In this document: positions 44,372-53,347 of the stretch, piece after piece
How positions within the stretch are numbered: the first letter of the stretch is position 1
Layout of the letters: every line of letters starts with the position of its first letter
Source of the DNA: JAJDFU01 sp964640855
GTDB taxonomy: Bacteria > Bacteroidota > Bacteroidia > Chitinophagales > Saprospiraceae
Length of the DNA stretch: 64,000 bases
Assembly: GCA_964640855.1 (NCBI GenBank)
Contig: CAZXIX010000008.1
Location: forward strand, 15,531-79,530
Reading direction: 5' to 3'
The notes under the pieces: model-generated
What the model was told of the DNA's origin: nothing
The model's input: the letters and a program-made list of their open reading frames with translations, nothing else
The model's database searches: none
Made by a program: the position numbers and the translations under genes

Positions 44372-46372
44372 ATGCCATCCAGGGAGGTTGAGGAAATCGT
44401 TTTTAATCTGAGTCCCTATTCGGCGGAAGAACTTCTTGAGATATACCGGCAGATGCTTCTTCCGCGGCTGATCGAGGAAAAAATGTTGGTCCTTCTCCGA
44501 CAGGGAAAGATCAGCAAGTGGTTTTCGGGTTATGGCCAGGAGGCCATTTCTGTAGGGGCCGGAATGGCCCTGGCTCCGGATGAGTTCATTTTCCCGCTGC
44601 ACCGTAACCTGGGTATTTTTACGGTTCGACAAGTGCCTCTTGGCCGGCTTTTTTCCCAATGGCAGGGCAAGGCGGAGGGGTTTACCCGGGGGCGGGATCG
44701 CTCTTTTCATTTTGGAACCAAGCACCATCATATCGTAGGTATGATCTCCCATTTGGGAGCCCAGTTATCCCTGGCTATCGGAGTGGCACTGGCTTCCCGA
44801 CTTAAAGGGGAGAAAAAAGTAACCCTGGCTTTTACGGGCGACGGCGGTACCAGTGAAGGCGAATTCCATGAGGCGTTGAATGTAGCGGCCGTTTGGGATC
44901 TCCCGGTCATTTTCCTGATCGAAAACAATGGATATGGTCTTTCGACGCCGGTCAGCGAGCAATTTAGATGCGAACAACTGGCCGACCGCGGGAAGGGATA
45001 CGGCATGCGCAGCCTGACCATCGATGGCAACAACATCCTGGAAGTGTATGAAACCATCCGTATGCTGGCTGAGCAAATCCGGGAGAAACCCGAACCGATC
45101 CTGTTGGAATGCATGACTTTCCGTCGAAGAGGGCACGAGGAAGCCTCCGGAACCCGGTATGTACCGGAAAGCCTGATGGCCTACTGGGAAGCACGCGACC
45201 CCCTTCACAACTTTGAGCAGCGTTTGCTGGAGGCCGGCATTCTCGACGAAAACCGGATACAGAATTTTCAACGCCAGCACAAAGAAAAAATCCAGGCTGC
45301 ACTCGAAATCGCCTTTTCGGCCCCTCCTCCCCAACCGGACGTACGGATGGAGCTGGAAGATGTATATGCACCTTCCTTTGCCCATCATCCTCCGGCGCCG
45401 GATGCCGGGGTCCGGGAGATGCGCTTTGTAGACGCCCTGTCGGATGGCCTGCGTGAAAGCCTGATCCGGCATCCGGAGCTCGTTTTTATGGGCCAGGACA
45501 TTGCGGAATACGGAGGGGTATTCAAGATCACGGCCGGCTTCCTGGAATCCTTCGGCAAAGACCGGATCCGGAATACCCCCCTTTGTGAAAGCGCGATCGT
45601 TGGGGCAGGTCTGGGCCTGAGCCTCAAGGGGTTTAAATCCATGGTGGAAATGCAATTCGCCGATTTTGTCAGTTGCGGCTTCAATCAGATCGTAAATAAC
45701 CTGGCCAAGCTTCACTATCGGTGGGGCGAAAAAGCGGATGTGGTCATCCGCATGCCCACGGGGGCGGGTGTGGGAGCCGGCCCCTTCCATTCCCAAAGCA
45801 ATGAGGCCTGGTTCGCTCATGTTCCTGGTCTGAAAGTACTTTATCCGGCCACCCCCCATGATGCCAAAGGCCTTTTGCTGGCCGCTTTCGAAGACCCCAA
45901 TCCCGTGTTGTTCTTCGAGCACAAGGCGCTCTACCGGAGCCTGTCCGGCCCGGTGCCCGAAGGGTATTATTCCGAACCCATCGGGAAAGCCCGCCTGGCG
46001 CGAGAAGGAGATCAGGTAAGCGTGATCACTTACGGCATGGGAGTTCACTGGGCAGAATCGGCGACTCAAAAAATGGGGGTTGAAGCCGATATACTGGACC
46101 TGCGCACCCTCTTGCCTTTGGATACGGAAGCGATACGGAATACGGTTCAGAAAACCGGAAAAGTGATCATTCTGCACGAGGATACCCTTTTCGGCGGTTT
46201 TGGAGGGGAGCTGGCCGCCTTTATTGCCGAACATCTTTTTGAATATCTCGACGGGCCGGTAATGCGGGTCGGAAGCCTGGATACGCCCGTACCATTTGCC
46301 AAAGAACTCGAAAAGCAGTTTCTCCCGGAGAAGCGCTTTGCGGAAGCTCTCGAGAAGCTATTGGCCTATTAG
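44372..46372 (+). CDS. 2-oxoacid dehydrogenase E1 component, fused alpha and beta subunits
   Basis: A 666-residue thiamine-diphosphate enzyme with both E1 subunits in one chain. The alpha half (about 1-330) has the TPP motif GDGGTSEGEFHEALN...ENNGYGLSTP. The beta half (about 345-666) has MGQDIAEYGGVFKITAGF and RMPTGAGVGAGPFHSQSNEA. It decarboxylates pyruvate or branched-chain 2-oxoacids and feeds the E2 lipoyl subunit, which is not in the window. The fused form is widespread in Bacteroidota. Substrate choice cannot be set by sequence alone. Confidence 0.93.
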   Translation: MPSREVEEIVFNLSPYSAEELLEIYRQMLLPRLIEEKMLVLLRQGKISKWFSGYGQEAISVGAGMALAPDEFIFPLHRNLGIFTVRQVPLGRLFSQWQGKAEGFTRGRDRSFHFGTKHHHIVGMISHLGAQLSLAIGVALASRLKGEKKVTLAFTGDGGTSEGEFHEALNVAAVWDLPVIFLIENNGYGLSTPVSEQFRCEQLADRGKGYGMRSLTIDGNNILEVYETIRMLAEQIREKPEPILLECMTFRRRGHEEASGTRYVPESLMAYWEARDPLHNFEQRLLEAGILDENRIQNFQRQHKEKIQAALEIAFSAPPPQPDVRMELEDVYAPSFAHHPPAPDAGVREMRFVDALSDGLRESLIRHPELVFMGQDIAEYGGVFKITAGFLESFGKDRIRNTPLCESAIVGAGLGLSLKGFKSMVEMQFADFVSCGFNQIVNNLAKLHYRWGEKADVVIRMPTGAGVGAGPFHSQSNEAWFAHVPGLKVLYPATPHDAKGLLLAAFEDPNPVLFFEHKALYRSLSGPVPEGYYSEPIGKARLAREGDQVSVITYGMGVHWAESATQKMGVEADILDLRTLLPLDTEAIRNTVQKTGKVIILHEDTLFGGFGGELAAFIAEHLFEYLDGPVMRVGSLDTPVPFAKELEKQFLPEKRFAEALEKLLAY

Positions 46373-46457
46373 GACGCCATGCTGCACACATACGAGGGAA
46401 TTCACCATGGCCTAATGGGAAAATTGGACTAGTTTTGAACTTCAAACAGAAAAAGGA

Positions 46458-46868
46458 ATGGACTTGGAAGAATTGGTAGCGGTAAGCGGTTTACCGGGCC
46501 TGTACCGAATGGCCGCCAACCGGAATAACGGGCTGATCGTCGAGGATCTGGAGACCGGAAAACGAAGGTTTGCCTCTTCCCGCAAACACAATTTTACTCC
46601 GCTTGCCTCGATAGGCATTTTTACAGACGACGGTGATTCCGTCCCTCTAAAGGATGTTTTCCGGAATATGAAGGATCAGTTGCAGGACAATCCTCCGGTG
46701 GACCCGAATGCCGATAGAGAAACCCTGTTCGAGTACTTCGATGATATTTTACCCAATTACGATCGCGAGCGGGTGTATCCGAAGGATATTAAAAAGATCA
46801 TTACCTGGTTCGATTTCCTCCAGGCCCATGGCTGGACGGGAGAAGAACTCTCGCAAGAGGAGGAATAA
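46458..46868 (+). CDS. DUF5606 domain protein
   Basis: A 136-residue small soluble protein beginning MDLEELVAVSGLPGLYRM, which matches the Bacteroidota-specific DUF5606 family. The conserved segments GLIVEDLETGKRRFASSRKHN and the C-terminal DIKKIITWFDFLQ are present. The function is unknown. It follows the E1 gene by 85 bases on the same strand and may share its transcript. Confidence 0.88.
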   Translation: MDLEELVAVSGLPGLYRMAANRNNGLIVEDLETGKRRFASSRKHNFTPLASIGIFTDDGDSVPLKDVFRNMKDQLQDNPPVDPNADRETLFEYFDDILPNYDRERVYPKDIKKIITWFDFLQAHGWTGEELSQEEE

Positions 46869-46929
46869 GACACAGGGCCAGCCTGAATTTTATTTCGCGG
46901 TCAAATCCGCCGCGTTTTTCAAGTGTACT

Positions 46930-47679
46930 TTACCATTCGGCAAAAGGATCCCGCTCCAATCCAACCGAAGAAAGATCCATGCCTCCCTGGAGATTCTGGA
47001 TCCGAACTCCCAGGTCCTTGCCCAAGGAGCCCCCGTGCCAGGTTGCCACCAAAGCCCCCGTCTGGAGGGTGTCCCACTGCGACCAGCTCGTTTCAATGCC
47101 TCCGATCGGCAGAACGCTCACCCACATTTGCCAGGCATAGGGTCGATTATTTTCATCCAGCAACCAGAGGTAGGCATCTCCCGGAGTGACTCCTCCGCTG
47201 TTGTATTGGACCAACAGGGCCTGTTCGCCCTCGTTTCGCTTCACCAGAAACCGTTCTGTGCCCGGATCAAAGGCTTTGACTACGGCATTGAGCCAAAAGG
47301 AATCGTTGCAAAAGAAACCGTAGGCCTTTTTCACCGCCTCATCCCGGGCCTTACCCGAAAGAGGCTCTTCTCCCTGCCAGGCCTTCCCGCTGATCGCGTT
47401 CGGATCCAGCAATACCCGGGATCCTTCCCAGCGTACTTCGACCAGATGGCGCTCTTTTTCCCAGACATAATCATGCATCCCCATAAAGGTCCAGCGTACC
47501 CAGCGGGTAGAATCCCAGGCCGTCTTGTTGACAGCTTCCATCATTTCCCGGGCGAGTTGGTCCGCTGCTTCGCCGGACGTTCCCTTTGGCAGAGGCTTGT
47601 GGAGGATCCAGCCAAGGATCACAACCAGCGCGGCCAGCGCCAGCAAAAACAGGCCCGCCCATTTCAGAAACTTGATCAT
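46930..47679 (-). CDS. Membrane-anchored protein of unknown function
   Basis: A 249-residue protein that I do not recognise. An N-terminal helix (FLKWAGLFLLALAALVVILGW) anchors it, and the remainder is outside the cytoplasm and rich in Trp (WDSTRWVRWTFMGMHDYVWE). The frame is clean and stretches convergently toward the DUF5606 gene. A lipid- or cofactor-binding role is possible, but not shown. Confidence 0.7.
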   Translation of the reverse strand: MIKFLKWAGLFLLALAALVVILGWILHKPLPKGTSGEAADQLAREMMEAVNKTAWDSTRWVRWTFMGMHDYVWEKERHLVEVRWEGSRVLLDPNAISGKAWQGEEPLSGKARDEAVKKAYGFFCNDSFWLNAVVKAFDPGTERFLVKRNEGEQALLVQYNSGGVTPGDAYLWLLDENNRPYAWQMWVSVLPIGGIETSWSQWDTLQTGALVATWHGGSLGKDLGVRIQNLQGGMDLSSVGLERDPFAEW

Positions 47680-47778
47680 ACCCTTCGATCTGTTGGTCAG
47701 CTAATGGAATGATTAGCTCGGAAAATGGTTCACTTTAACGAGGTGCTTTCCGCTTACCCCATGTTTACGGCAAAAGTT

Positions 47779-47786
47779 TATTTTTG
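47779..47786 (+). promoter_or_regulatory. Bacteroidota -7 box for the GT2 gene
   Basis: TATTTTTG matches TAnnTTTG but ends only five bases before the ATG at 47792. If it is functional, the transcript would be leaderless or start inside the gene. Confidence 0.4.
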
Positions 47787-47791
47787 CGCTC

Positions 47792-48568
47792 ATGTACAAC
47801 GGAAAAAAGGTAATCGTGGTGCTCCCGGCCTATAATGCCGCCCGCACCCTCGAGAAAACCTACCAGGAAATTCCCTTCGACATCGTTGATGAAGTTGTCC
47901 TTTGCGACGATGCCTCCCGGGATAACACCTCGGAATTGGCTCATGAGATCGGAATTGCTCATGTGATCACCCACGAAATCAACAAGGGGTATGGCGGAAA
48001 CCAGAAAAGCTTGTACAACAAAGCGCTGGAATTGGGAGGCGATATCGTGATCATGCTGCATCCCGACTACCAATATACGCCCAAATTGATCCCTGCCATG
48101 GTCAACATCATCGGGGAGGACTTATACCCGGTCGTACTGGGTTCGAGGATACTTGGGCGGGGAGCCCTGGCGGGGGGCATGCCTCTTTACAAATATGTGG
48201 CCAACCGGTTTCTCACCCTGGTGCAGAACCTCCTGGTAAACTACAAGCTAAGCGAATACCATACCGGCTATCGGGCATTCAGCCGGGAGGTGCTGGAGTC
48301 CATCGACTTCAACAACAACTCGGACGATTTTGTATTTGACAACGAGATGCTCTCGCAAATCATCTACAGTGGTTTTCAGATCGCCGAAGTAACTTGCCCG
48401 ACCAAATACTTTGAGGAAGCTTCTTCCATTAATTTCCGGCGGAGTGTCCAATACGGCATAGGCGTCCTTCGGGTATCCGCGGCACACTTCTTGCAGCGCC
48501 TGGGAATCGCCAGATTCTCCTTATACCAGAAACCGGAAAAGGAAAAGACCACCCGGATTCAGGCTTGA
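47792..48568 (+). CDS. Family 2 glycosyltransferase
   Basis: A 258-residue GT-A fold enzyme of the dolichyl-phosphate mannose synthase-like branch. It has VIVVLPAYNAARTLEKT, the acidic DEVVLCDDASRDNT and the HPDYQYTP motif in place of DxD, with a GYRAFSREVLE acceptor-side segment. The C-terminus lacks the membrane helices of the full DPM synthase family. It likely moves a sugar to a lipid or surface glycan; the donor is unknown. It stands alone. Confidence 0.87.
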   Translation: MYNGKKVIVVLPAYNAARTLEKTYQEIPFDIVDEVVLCDDASRDNTSELAHEIGIAHVITHEINKGYGGNQKSLYNKALELGGDIVIMLHPDYQYTPKLIPAMVNIIGEDLYPVVLGSRILGRGALAGGMPLYKYVANRFLTLVQNLLVNYKLSEYHTGYRAFSREVLESIDFNNNSDDFVFDNEMLSQIIYSGFQIAEVTCPTKYFEEASSINFRRSVQYGIGVLRVSAAHFLQRLGIARFSLYQKPEKEKTTRIQA

Positions 48569-48688
48569 AAGGCTTTACGGCTCAGATAGATAGCGGCGAG
48601 AAGGAGGGTGTAGGTAAGTGTTGCAGACATGGATTATCAGGAATTCTGCTTCAATAACGAACTTTTTTTTCACTTTGGTGCCCATTGA

Positions 48689-49480
48689 ATGCTGATTCCG
48701 AGCGAAACCAAGGCTTTATTGGTGGAGCGAGCCGAGCGCTTCAATCATCCCGAGTTCATCAAAAATGACCCGGTGAGCCTGCCTCGTCGGTTCAGCCAAT
48801 TACAAGATATCGAGATCATCGGGTTCTGGGCTGCGATGCTGGCCTGGGGGCAACGAAAAACCATCCTGCGGAAAGGCGAAGAACTGATCGAGTTGATGGA
48901 GGGGGAGCCTTACCGGTTTATCCTGGAGCATAAGGAAGCGGATCGCTCTCGCTTTCTTTCTTTCAAGCATCGCACCTTCCAGGCTACCGACACGCTTTAT
49001 TTCCTGGCTTTTTTGCAGGAATATTATCGCCGGCACGAATCGCTGGAAACGGCGTTCAGCAGCCATCTGAACCCCGACAGCCAACACGTGGGTCCTGCAT
49101 TGGAAGCTTTTCACGAGTACTTTTTTTCTCTTCCCGACGCCCCGCAGCGCACCCGCAAGCACGTAGCTACCCCCAGGCGAAAGTCCACCTGCAAACGCCT
49201 GAACATGTTCCTGCGCTGGATGGTCCGGCAGGACGACAAAGGAGTGGACTTCGGGTGCTGGAACCGGATCAGGCCCGATCAGCTTCTCATGCCGCTTGAT
49301 GTGCACGTGGACCGGATAGCCCGGCGTTTAGCTTTGATTGAAAGAAAACAGACCGATTGGGAGACCGTCCTGGAATTAACCGGAAATCTCAAGTCCATCG
49401 ACCCGGAAGATCCGGTGCGGTTCGACTTTGCCCTTTTTGGAATGGGGGTCCTGGAAAAAGGGGCTTTCGGCCCGAAATGA
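48689..49480 (+). CDS. TIGR02757 family protein
   Basis: A 263-residue protein of a family limited mainly to Bacteroidota and related groups (DUF2400). Conserved parts include IIGFWAAMLAWGQRKTILRK, PRRKSTCKRLNMFLRWMVR, the PLDVHVDRIARRL segment and DPVRFDFALFGMGV. The fold is related to HhH-type DNA glycosylases by family annotation, but activity is unknown. It is convergent with the DUF4783 gene. Confidence 0.9.
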   Translation: MLIPSETKALLVERAERFNHPEFIKNDPVSLPRRFSQLQDIEIIGFWAAMLAWGQRKTILRKGEELIELMEGEPYRFILEHKEADRSRFLSFKHRTFQATDTLYFLAFLQEYYRRHESLETAFSSHLNPDSQHVGPALEAFHEYFFSLPDAPQRTRKHVATPRRKSTCKRLNMFLRWMVRQDDKGVDFGCWNRIRPDQLLMPLDVHVDRIARRLALIERKQTDWETVLELTGNLKSIDPEDPVRFDFALFGMGVLEKGAFGPK

Positions 49481-49482
49481 AG

Positions 49483-49500
49483 CCAGGGGATCAACCCTGG
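49483..49500. terminator. Hairpin between convergent genes
   Basis: CCAGGG-GATCAA-CCCTGG lies directly after the TIGR02757 stop and overlaps the last codons of the DUF4783 gene. It has six pairs, no T-run. Confidence 0.4.
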
Positions 49501-49877
49501 TCAAAACGGAGTTCCTGAATAACCGAGCCTCCGTTTTCCGAGGAGATGTAGATGTAGACCCGAAAAGTCCCTCCGTCAGTGACCAGGTTGCCGATGCAAT
49601 ACTGGGAGACATTGTCCCGGCTGTTGCCCCGGTGTACCTCACTGAAATTTTTGACGGGATAGTCGGAGAAGAAATCGGAAACCATTTTTCCGGCTTCCGC
49701 TTTCGAATAAAGGTCCTCCTTATCCAGAAGGGCAACTTCCACGTTCTCGGAAAAATATTGGCTCAACTTTTCGGCATCTCCATCGCCGATGGCCTGAAAA
49801 ATCTGAGGCCAACCTTGAGCAAAGGCGGGCTGGGTGGCTACGGATCCCAATAAGAAGATCCAGCATAGTGATCTCAT
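49491..49877 (-). CDS. DUF4783 domain secreted protein
   Basis: A 128-residue protein with a signal peptide (MRSLCWIFLLGSVATQPAFA). The mature part is an NTF2-like small domain of the DUF4783 family: AIGDGDAEKLSQYFSENVEV, DKEDLYSKAEAGKMVSDFF and the beta-rich C-terminus. The family is Bacteroidota-specific and has no known role. Confidence 0.87.
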   Translation of the reverse strand: MRSLCWIFLLGSVATQPAFAQGWPQIFQAIGDGDAEKLSQYFSENVEVALLDKEDLYSKAEAGKMVSDFFSDYPVKNFSEVHRGNSRDNVSQYCIGNLVTDGGTFRVYIYISSENGGSVIQELRFDQG

Positions 49878-50345
49878 GGTATTTTCTTTACACCAAAGAA
49901 TATCCTGTCGAACTTCTCCTGTATAAATCGGATGGTTCGAAAATGACCCTTAAGGGAAAGTTTGAAATTCATAGCGTTGTACCCCAATCGTCGATCTGGG
50001 TGCACGCCTTCCTGCAGGACCCATTATCCTGATCCTGCCGATCGAAATCCTTATCCATCTGTCTTCTTTGAAATAAAGATGGATTCGACCCTCGTTTACA
50101 AACTTCAAAGACCCTTGGCATCTGAATACACCTGCTCTCAGATCTGGCATTCAGAAGATGGTCAGGCTGCTGAGCCCCACACTAGGGTAACGAAGGTAAC
50201 CCGCATTTAGTCTTTTGAGTTCCATCCAGCCCGAGATAGTGGAGTATAAAAAACGGCCGGAACCTAAATCCGGGCGAGGTCTGCCAAATTGGATTCCTTA
50301 CCTTTGAGGGCCTATTTATCAGAACCATCCGCAAACCCAGAATAT
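49878..50345. other. 468-base stretch without a recognised gene
   Basis: It lies between the DUF4783 and gpmI starts. Two open frames of 82 and 66 codons occur on opposite strands, but neither resembles a family or has a clear start context, so I do not call them. Only the gpmI -7 box at 50299-50306 is recognisable. Confidence 0.5.
50299..50306 (+). promoter_or_regulatory. Bacteroidota -7 box for gpmI
   Basis: TACCTTTG matches TAnnTTTG, 39 bases before the ATG at 50346. It shows that an in-frame TTG at 50289 cannot be the start. Confidence 0.5.
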
Positions 50346-51878
50346 ATGCCGCACCAAAAAGCCTTTCTCTTCATTCTTGACGGTTGGGGCTTCGGTCCCA
50401 AACCCGAATCCGATGCCATCCAGCAGGCTCGTACACCTTATATGGACGGGTTGCTCAGCCGCTACCCCAACGCCACCCTGGTCACCCACGGGGAGCAGGT
50501 CGGGCTGCCCGACGGGCAGATGGGGAATTCCGAGGTAGGGCATCTCAACATTGGGGCCGGACGGATCGTGTACCAGGAATTGGCACGGATCAATAAGGCG
50601 TTGCGCGAGGGAGAATTGGCCCAAACCCCGGTTCTCCGGGAAGCGCTGGAATATGCCCGGGATAAGGGTAAGCCCATACACCTTTTCGGATTGGTATCCG
50701 ATGGCGGGGTACACTCTCACTATCATCACCTGATGGGTCTTTGCGACATCATCACAGATTTCGGAGGGGTGAAAGCCTACATACACGCCTTTACCGACGG
50801 GCGCGATTGCGATCCCAAAAGCGGAGCCGGCTTCTTGCAGGAAGTGCTGGCCCATACTGCGGAGCAACCCGTGGAATTGGCCAGTATCGTCGGTCGGTAT
50901 TACAGTATGGATCGGGATAAACGCTGGGAAAGGATCAAACTGGCTTACGACCTCATGGTCAAAGGAAAGGGCGAACCCACCTCCGATGCGATCGAGACCA
51001 TCAGACAACGCTATGCTGCGGAGGAGACCGACGAATTTTTAAAACCCATTCTTTGTACACAGGATGGCCAGCCGGTAGCGACGATTCAGGAGGGGGATGT
51101 GCTGCTCTCTTTCAATTTCCGGACCGACCGCCCGAGAGAGATCTCCGAAGTGCTGACCCAAAAAGACCATCCCGAACACGATATGCGGGCCCTGAAGACT
51201 CATTTCGTTACCATGACCCGTTATGATGACACCTTTGAAGGGGTCAACGTCATCTTTGAAAAAGAGGACATTCAAAACACCATAGGGGAAATCCTGAGCC
51301 GGGCCGGAAAAACACAGGTGCGCATCGCGGAAACCGAAAAATACCCGCACGTGACCTTTTTCTTTTCCGGAGGGCGCGAAAAAGAATTCCCCGGGGAAAG
51401 CCGCATCCTCATACCCTCGCCCAAGGTAGCCACCTACGATCTGCAACCGGAAATGAGCGCTCTTGAGGTTAAGGATGCTATAATTGAGGAGATCCGGGCC
51501 AAGCAGCCCGACTTCATTTGCCTCAACTTTGCCAATACGGACATGGTGGGCCACACCGGCGTTTTCGAAGCCGCAGTGAAAGCGGCCGAAACGGTAGATC
51601 AATGCATGCAGGAAATCATTCCCGTAGCTCTGGAGCACGATTACGAATGCATCATCATCGCCGATCATGGAAATTCGGACTTTATGATCAACGAGGACGG
51701 AAGCCCGAATACGGCGCACACCAAAAACCCGGTGCCCGTCCTTTACGTTTCCCCTAAAAGTGAAACCGCCCAGATCCGTTCCGGAAAGCTGGGAGATATC
51801 GCCCCCACCTTACTATTTCTGATGGGGCAACCCATTCCGGAAGAAATGACCGGAGACATCCTGGTAAGTCGTACATGA
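50346..51878 (+). CDS. gpmI: 2,3-bisphosphoglycerate-independent phosphoglycerate mutase
   Basis: A 510-residue metal-dependent phosphoglycerate mutase that interconverts 3- and 2-phosphoglycerate in glycolysis. The metal site opens with FILDGWGFGPKPESDA; the phospho-acceptor serine is in QMGNSEVGHLNIGAGR; later metal ligands are seen in FANTDMVGHTGV and IIADHGNSD. The ATG at 50346 gives the normal length. Its stop overlaps the next lipoprotein gene by four bases (ATGA). Confidence 0.97.
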   Translation: MPHQKAFLFILDGWGFGPKPESDAIQQARTPYMDGLLSRYPNATLVTHGEQVGLPDGQMGNSEVGHLNIGAGRIVYQELARINKALREGELAQTPVLREALEYARDKGKPIHLFGLVSDGGVHSHYHHLMGLCDIITDFGGVKAYIHAFTDGRDCDPKSGAGFLQEVLAHTAEQPVELASIVGRYYSMDRDKRWERIKLAYDLMVKGKGEPTSDAIETIRQRYAAEETDEFLKPILCTQDGQPVATIQEGDVLLSFNFRTDRPREISEVLTQKDHPEHDMRALKTHFVTMTRYDDTFEGVNVIFEKEDIQNTIGEILSRAGKTQVRIAETEKYPHVTFFFSGGREKEFPGESRILIPSPKVATYDLQPEMSALEVKDAIIEEIRAKQPDFICLNFANTDMVGHTGVFEAAVKAAETVDQCMQEIIPVALEHDYECIIIADHGNSDFMINEDGSPNTAHTKNPVPVLYVSPKSETAQIRSGKLGDIAPTLLFLMGQPIPEEMTGDILVSRT

Positions 51879-52432
51879 GAAATCTTTTCACCCTTTCCAT
51901 TTTGATTCTGGTTTCCTGGTCCTGCAGCGGAGATCTGGATGCGGGACAAGCCAACGAGTCGCGGGAATATTTTTTCGATGCCGAATCTTTCTTTGAGGAG
52001 GAGAGCAAACGTCTGGAAACGGAAAATACCCGTCTCAAAAAGATCGTTCGCCTGGACGGAAAGAACGAAAGCAAGATACAGGAAAACATTGACTGGGAAG
52101 CCGAATTGGCGCCGTTCCGCAAATCGGACATCAACCGGCCGGCCTGGACCGATAAATACCAGGGCGACACCCTTTATTACGAGAAGGGGAATCCCGAGCA
52201 ATACATCTACCAGGCATCAGACGACCACCTGCTGGTCCAGCAAATGGAGGTCCATTGGAGTCCGGACGGGCAGGTGGATCAAATCCGGATCCGGAAACGG
52301 ATAAGTAGTCTGATTGAGCACGTTCAACAGGAACTTGATTACCGCCCTGCGGAGGGATATACCTTTGTAGAAAAATCCCAATCGCGCTGGAAAGCTGACC
52401 GGGATCTTTCGATCGAGGCATTTTTTCAATAA
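51875..52432 (+). CDS. Lipoprotein of unknown function
   Basis: A 185-residue lipoprotein with the signal MRNLFTLSILILVSWSC. The mature part begins with a charged helical segment (SFFEEESKRLETENTRLKKI) and then a beta-rich region (YYEKGNPEQYIYQASDDHLL). It is translationally coupled to gpmI by the ATGA overlap, so both are expressed together. I do not recognise a family. Confidence 0.75.
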   Translation: MRNLFTLSILILVSWSCSGDLDAGQANESREYFFDAESFFEEESKRLETENTRLKKIVRLDGKNESKIQENIDWEAELAPFRKSDINRPAWTDKYQGDTLYYEKGNPEQYIYQASDDHLLVQQMEVHWSPDGQVDQIRIRKRISSLIEHVQQELDYRPAEGYTFVEKSQSRWKADRDLSIEAFFQ

Positions 52433-52463
52433 AAAAAGAGGCAGTGCCGTATAGCACTACCTC
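52430..52463 (-). terminator. Rho-independent terminator facing leftward
   Basis: GAGGCAGTGC / GCACTACCTC (10 bp with one wobble pair) around the loop CGTATA. On the minus strand the stem is followed directly by seven Ts. No minus-strand gene lies upstream of it in the 315-base gap before hpt. For the plus-strand lipoprotein gene it offers a hairpin without a T-run. Confidence 0.55.
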
Positions 52464-52514
52464 AGCCCTAACCAAATAAAACCAAATTACTCTTACTGGG
52501 GAGGAGCTAAACAA

Positions 52515-52577
52515 ATGTACAAGGTTATTGTAAAAAATACAATTACATTCGTTCTATTTTTTTCGATTTTTCCTTAA
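52515..52577 (+). CDS. Possible 20-residue small peptide
   Basis: A tiny frame reading MYKVIVKNTITFVLFFSIFP, with a hydrophobic second half. It is preceded by GGGGAGGAG eight bases upstream of the ATG, a stronger Shine-Dalgarno than the other genes here have. Such short frames arise by chance easily, so this is only a candidate. Confidence 0.2.
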   Translation: MYKVIVKNTITFVLFFSIFP

Positions 52578-52742
52578 CAAGGATCCGCTTTTCCGGTCAA
52601 ATAACTGCATCATTCGTAATTCCGCAAAAAACAAGCGCCAATTTGCTCTCTTCAACGGGAGGTTTGGAAAAAACCGAACAGGAGATGAAGGTCCGTTTGG
52701 ATCATCTCTTTCCCGGATGTCGGTATTTAGCCTGTCGTATGG

Positions 52743-52750
52743 TATCTTTG
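52743..52750 (+). promoter_or_regulatory. Bacteroidota -7 box for hpt
   Basis: TATCTTTG matches TAnnTTTG, 28 bases before the hpt ATG. Confidence 0.5.
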
Positions 52751-52778
52751 TGGCAAGCGGTTCAGTAAGCCCTTCCTT

Positions 52779-53333
52779 ATGCAAGATCCGACAACTGAAG
52801 ATGTGGTAAGAGCGCACGACCTGTCTTTTAAGCGCTTTATCCATCCGGAAACCATAGCGGGCCGGGTGCGGGAAATAGGCCTGGAAATCGCCGGTCGCCA
52901 CCGCGGCCATACGCCCGTTTTTCTTACCATTCTCAACGGGGCTGTCTTTTTTGCCGCTGACCTGATCCGGGCCTGCCCGCTGCAAAGCGAGCTCAGCTTC
53001 GTCAGATTGTCTTCTTATGCGGGTACCTCTTCTTCCGGTTCGCTGACCGAAGTATTGGGGCTTAAGGAAGACCTGCGCGGGCGATTGGTCATTGTCGTGG
53101 AAGATATCATTGATACGGGCAACACCATGGCCGGATTCCTCCCGCAATTGGAAAAAGAAGGCCCGGACCGAATTGAAATTGCCACCCTGCTTTACAAGCC
53201 GGAGTCGTATCAGCAAAATTTCCGTATCGATTACATTGGTTTCAAGATCCCGGACCGCTTTGTGATCGGCTACGGCCTGGATTATAATCGGCTGGGGCGC
53301 GACCTGCCCGGTATCTATCAATTAATGGACTAA
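52779..53333 (+). CDS. hpt: Hypoxanthine phosphoribosyltransferase
   Basis: A 184-residue purine salvage enzyme that joins hypoxanthine or guanine to PRPP. The PRPP-binding motif is VIVVEDIIDTGNTM; the N-terminal TILNGAVFFAADL and the C-terminal PDRFVIGYGLDYN are typical. It starts a two-gene run with the inositol-phosphatase-like gene 14 bases downstream. Confidence 0.96.
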   Translation: MQDPTTEDVVRAHDLSFKRFIHPETIAGRVREIGLEIAGRHRGHTPVFLTILNGAVFFAADLIRACPLQSELSFVRLSSYAGTSSSGSLTEVLGLKEDLRGRLVIVVEDIIDTGNTMAGFLPQLEKEGPDRIEIATLLYKPESYQQNFRIDYIGFKIPDRFVIGYGLDYNRLGRDLPGIYQLMD

Positions 53334-53347
53334 CTTTTTTCGTCAAA

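Larger units (their letters stand above)
52433..52778. other. 346-base stretch upstream of hpt
   Basis: It contains the hairpin at 52430-52463, a strong Shine-Dalgarno-like GGGGAGGAG at 52498-52506 before a 20-codon open frame (52515-52577), a small hairpin ATTGTA-AAAAA-TACAAT at 52527-52543, and the hpt -7 box. No longer gene is visible. Confidence 0.5.

Noticed and set aside
49950..50210. Open frames of 82 and 66 codons on opposite strands between DUF4783 and gpmI
   Set aside because: They overlap each other, have no recognisable family or clear start context, and the region shows no coding pattern.
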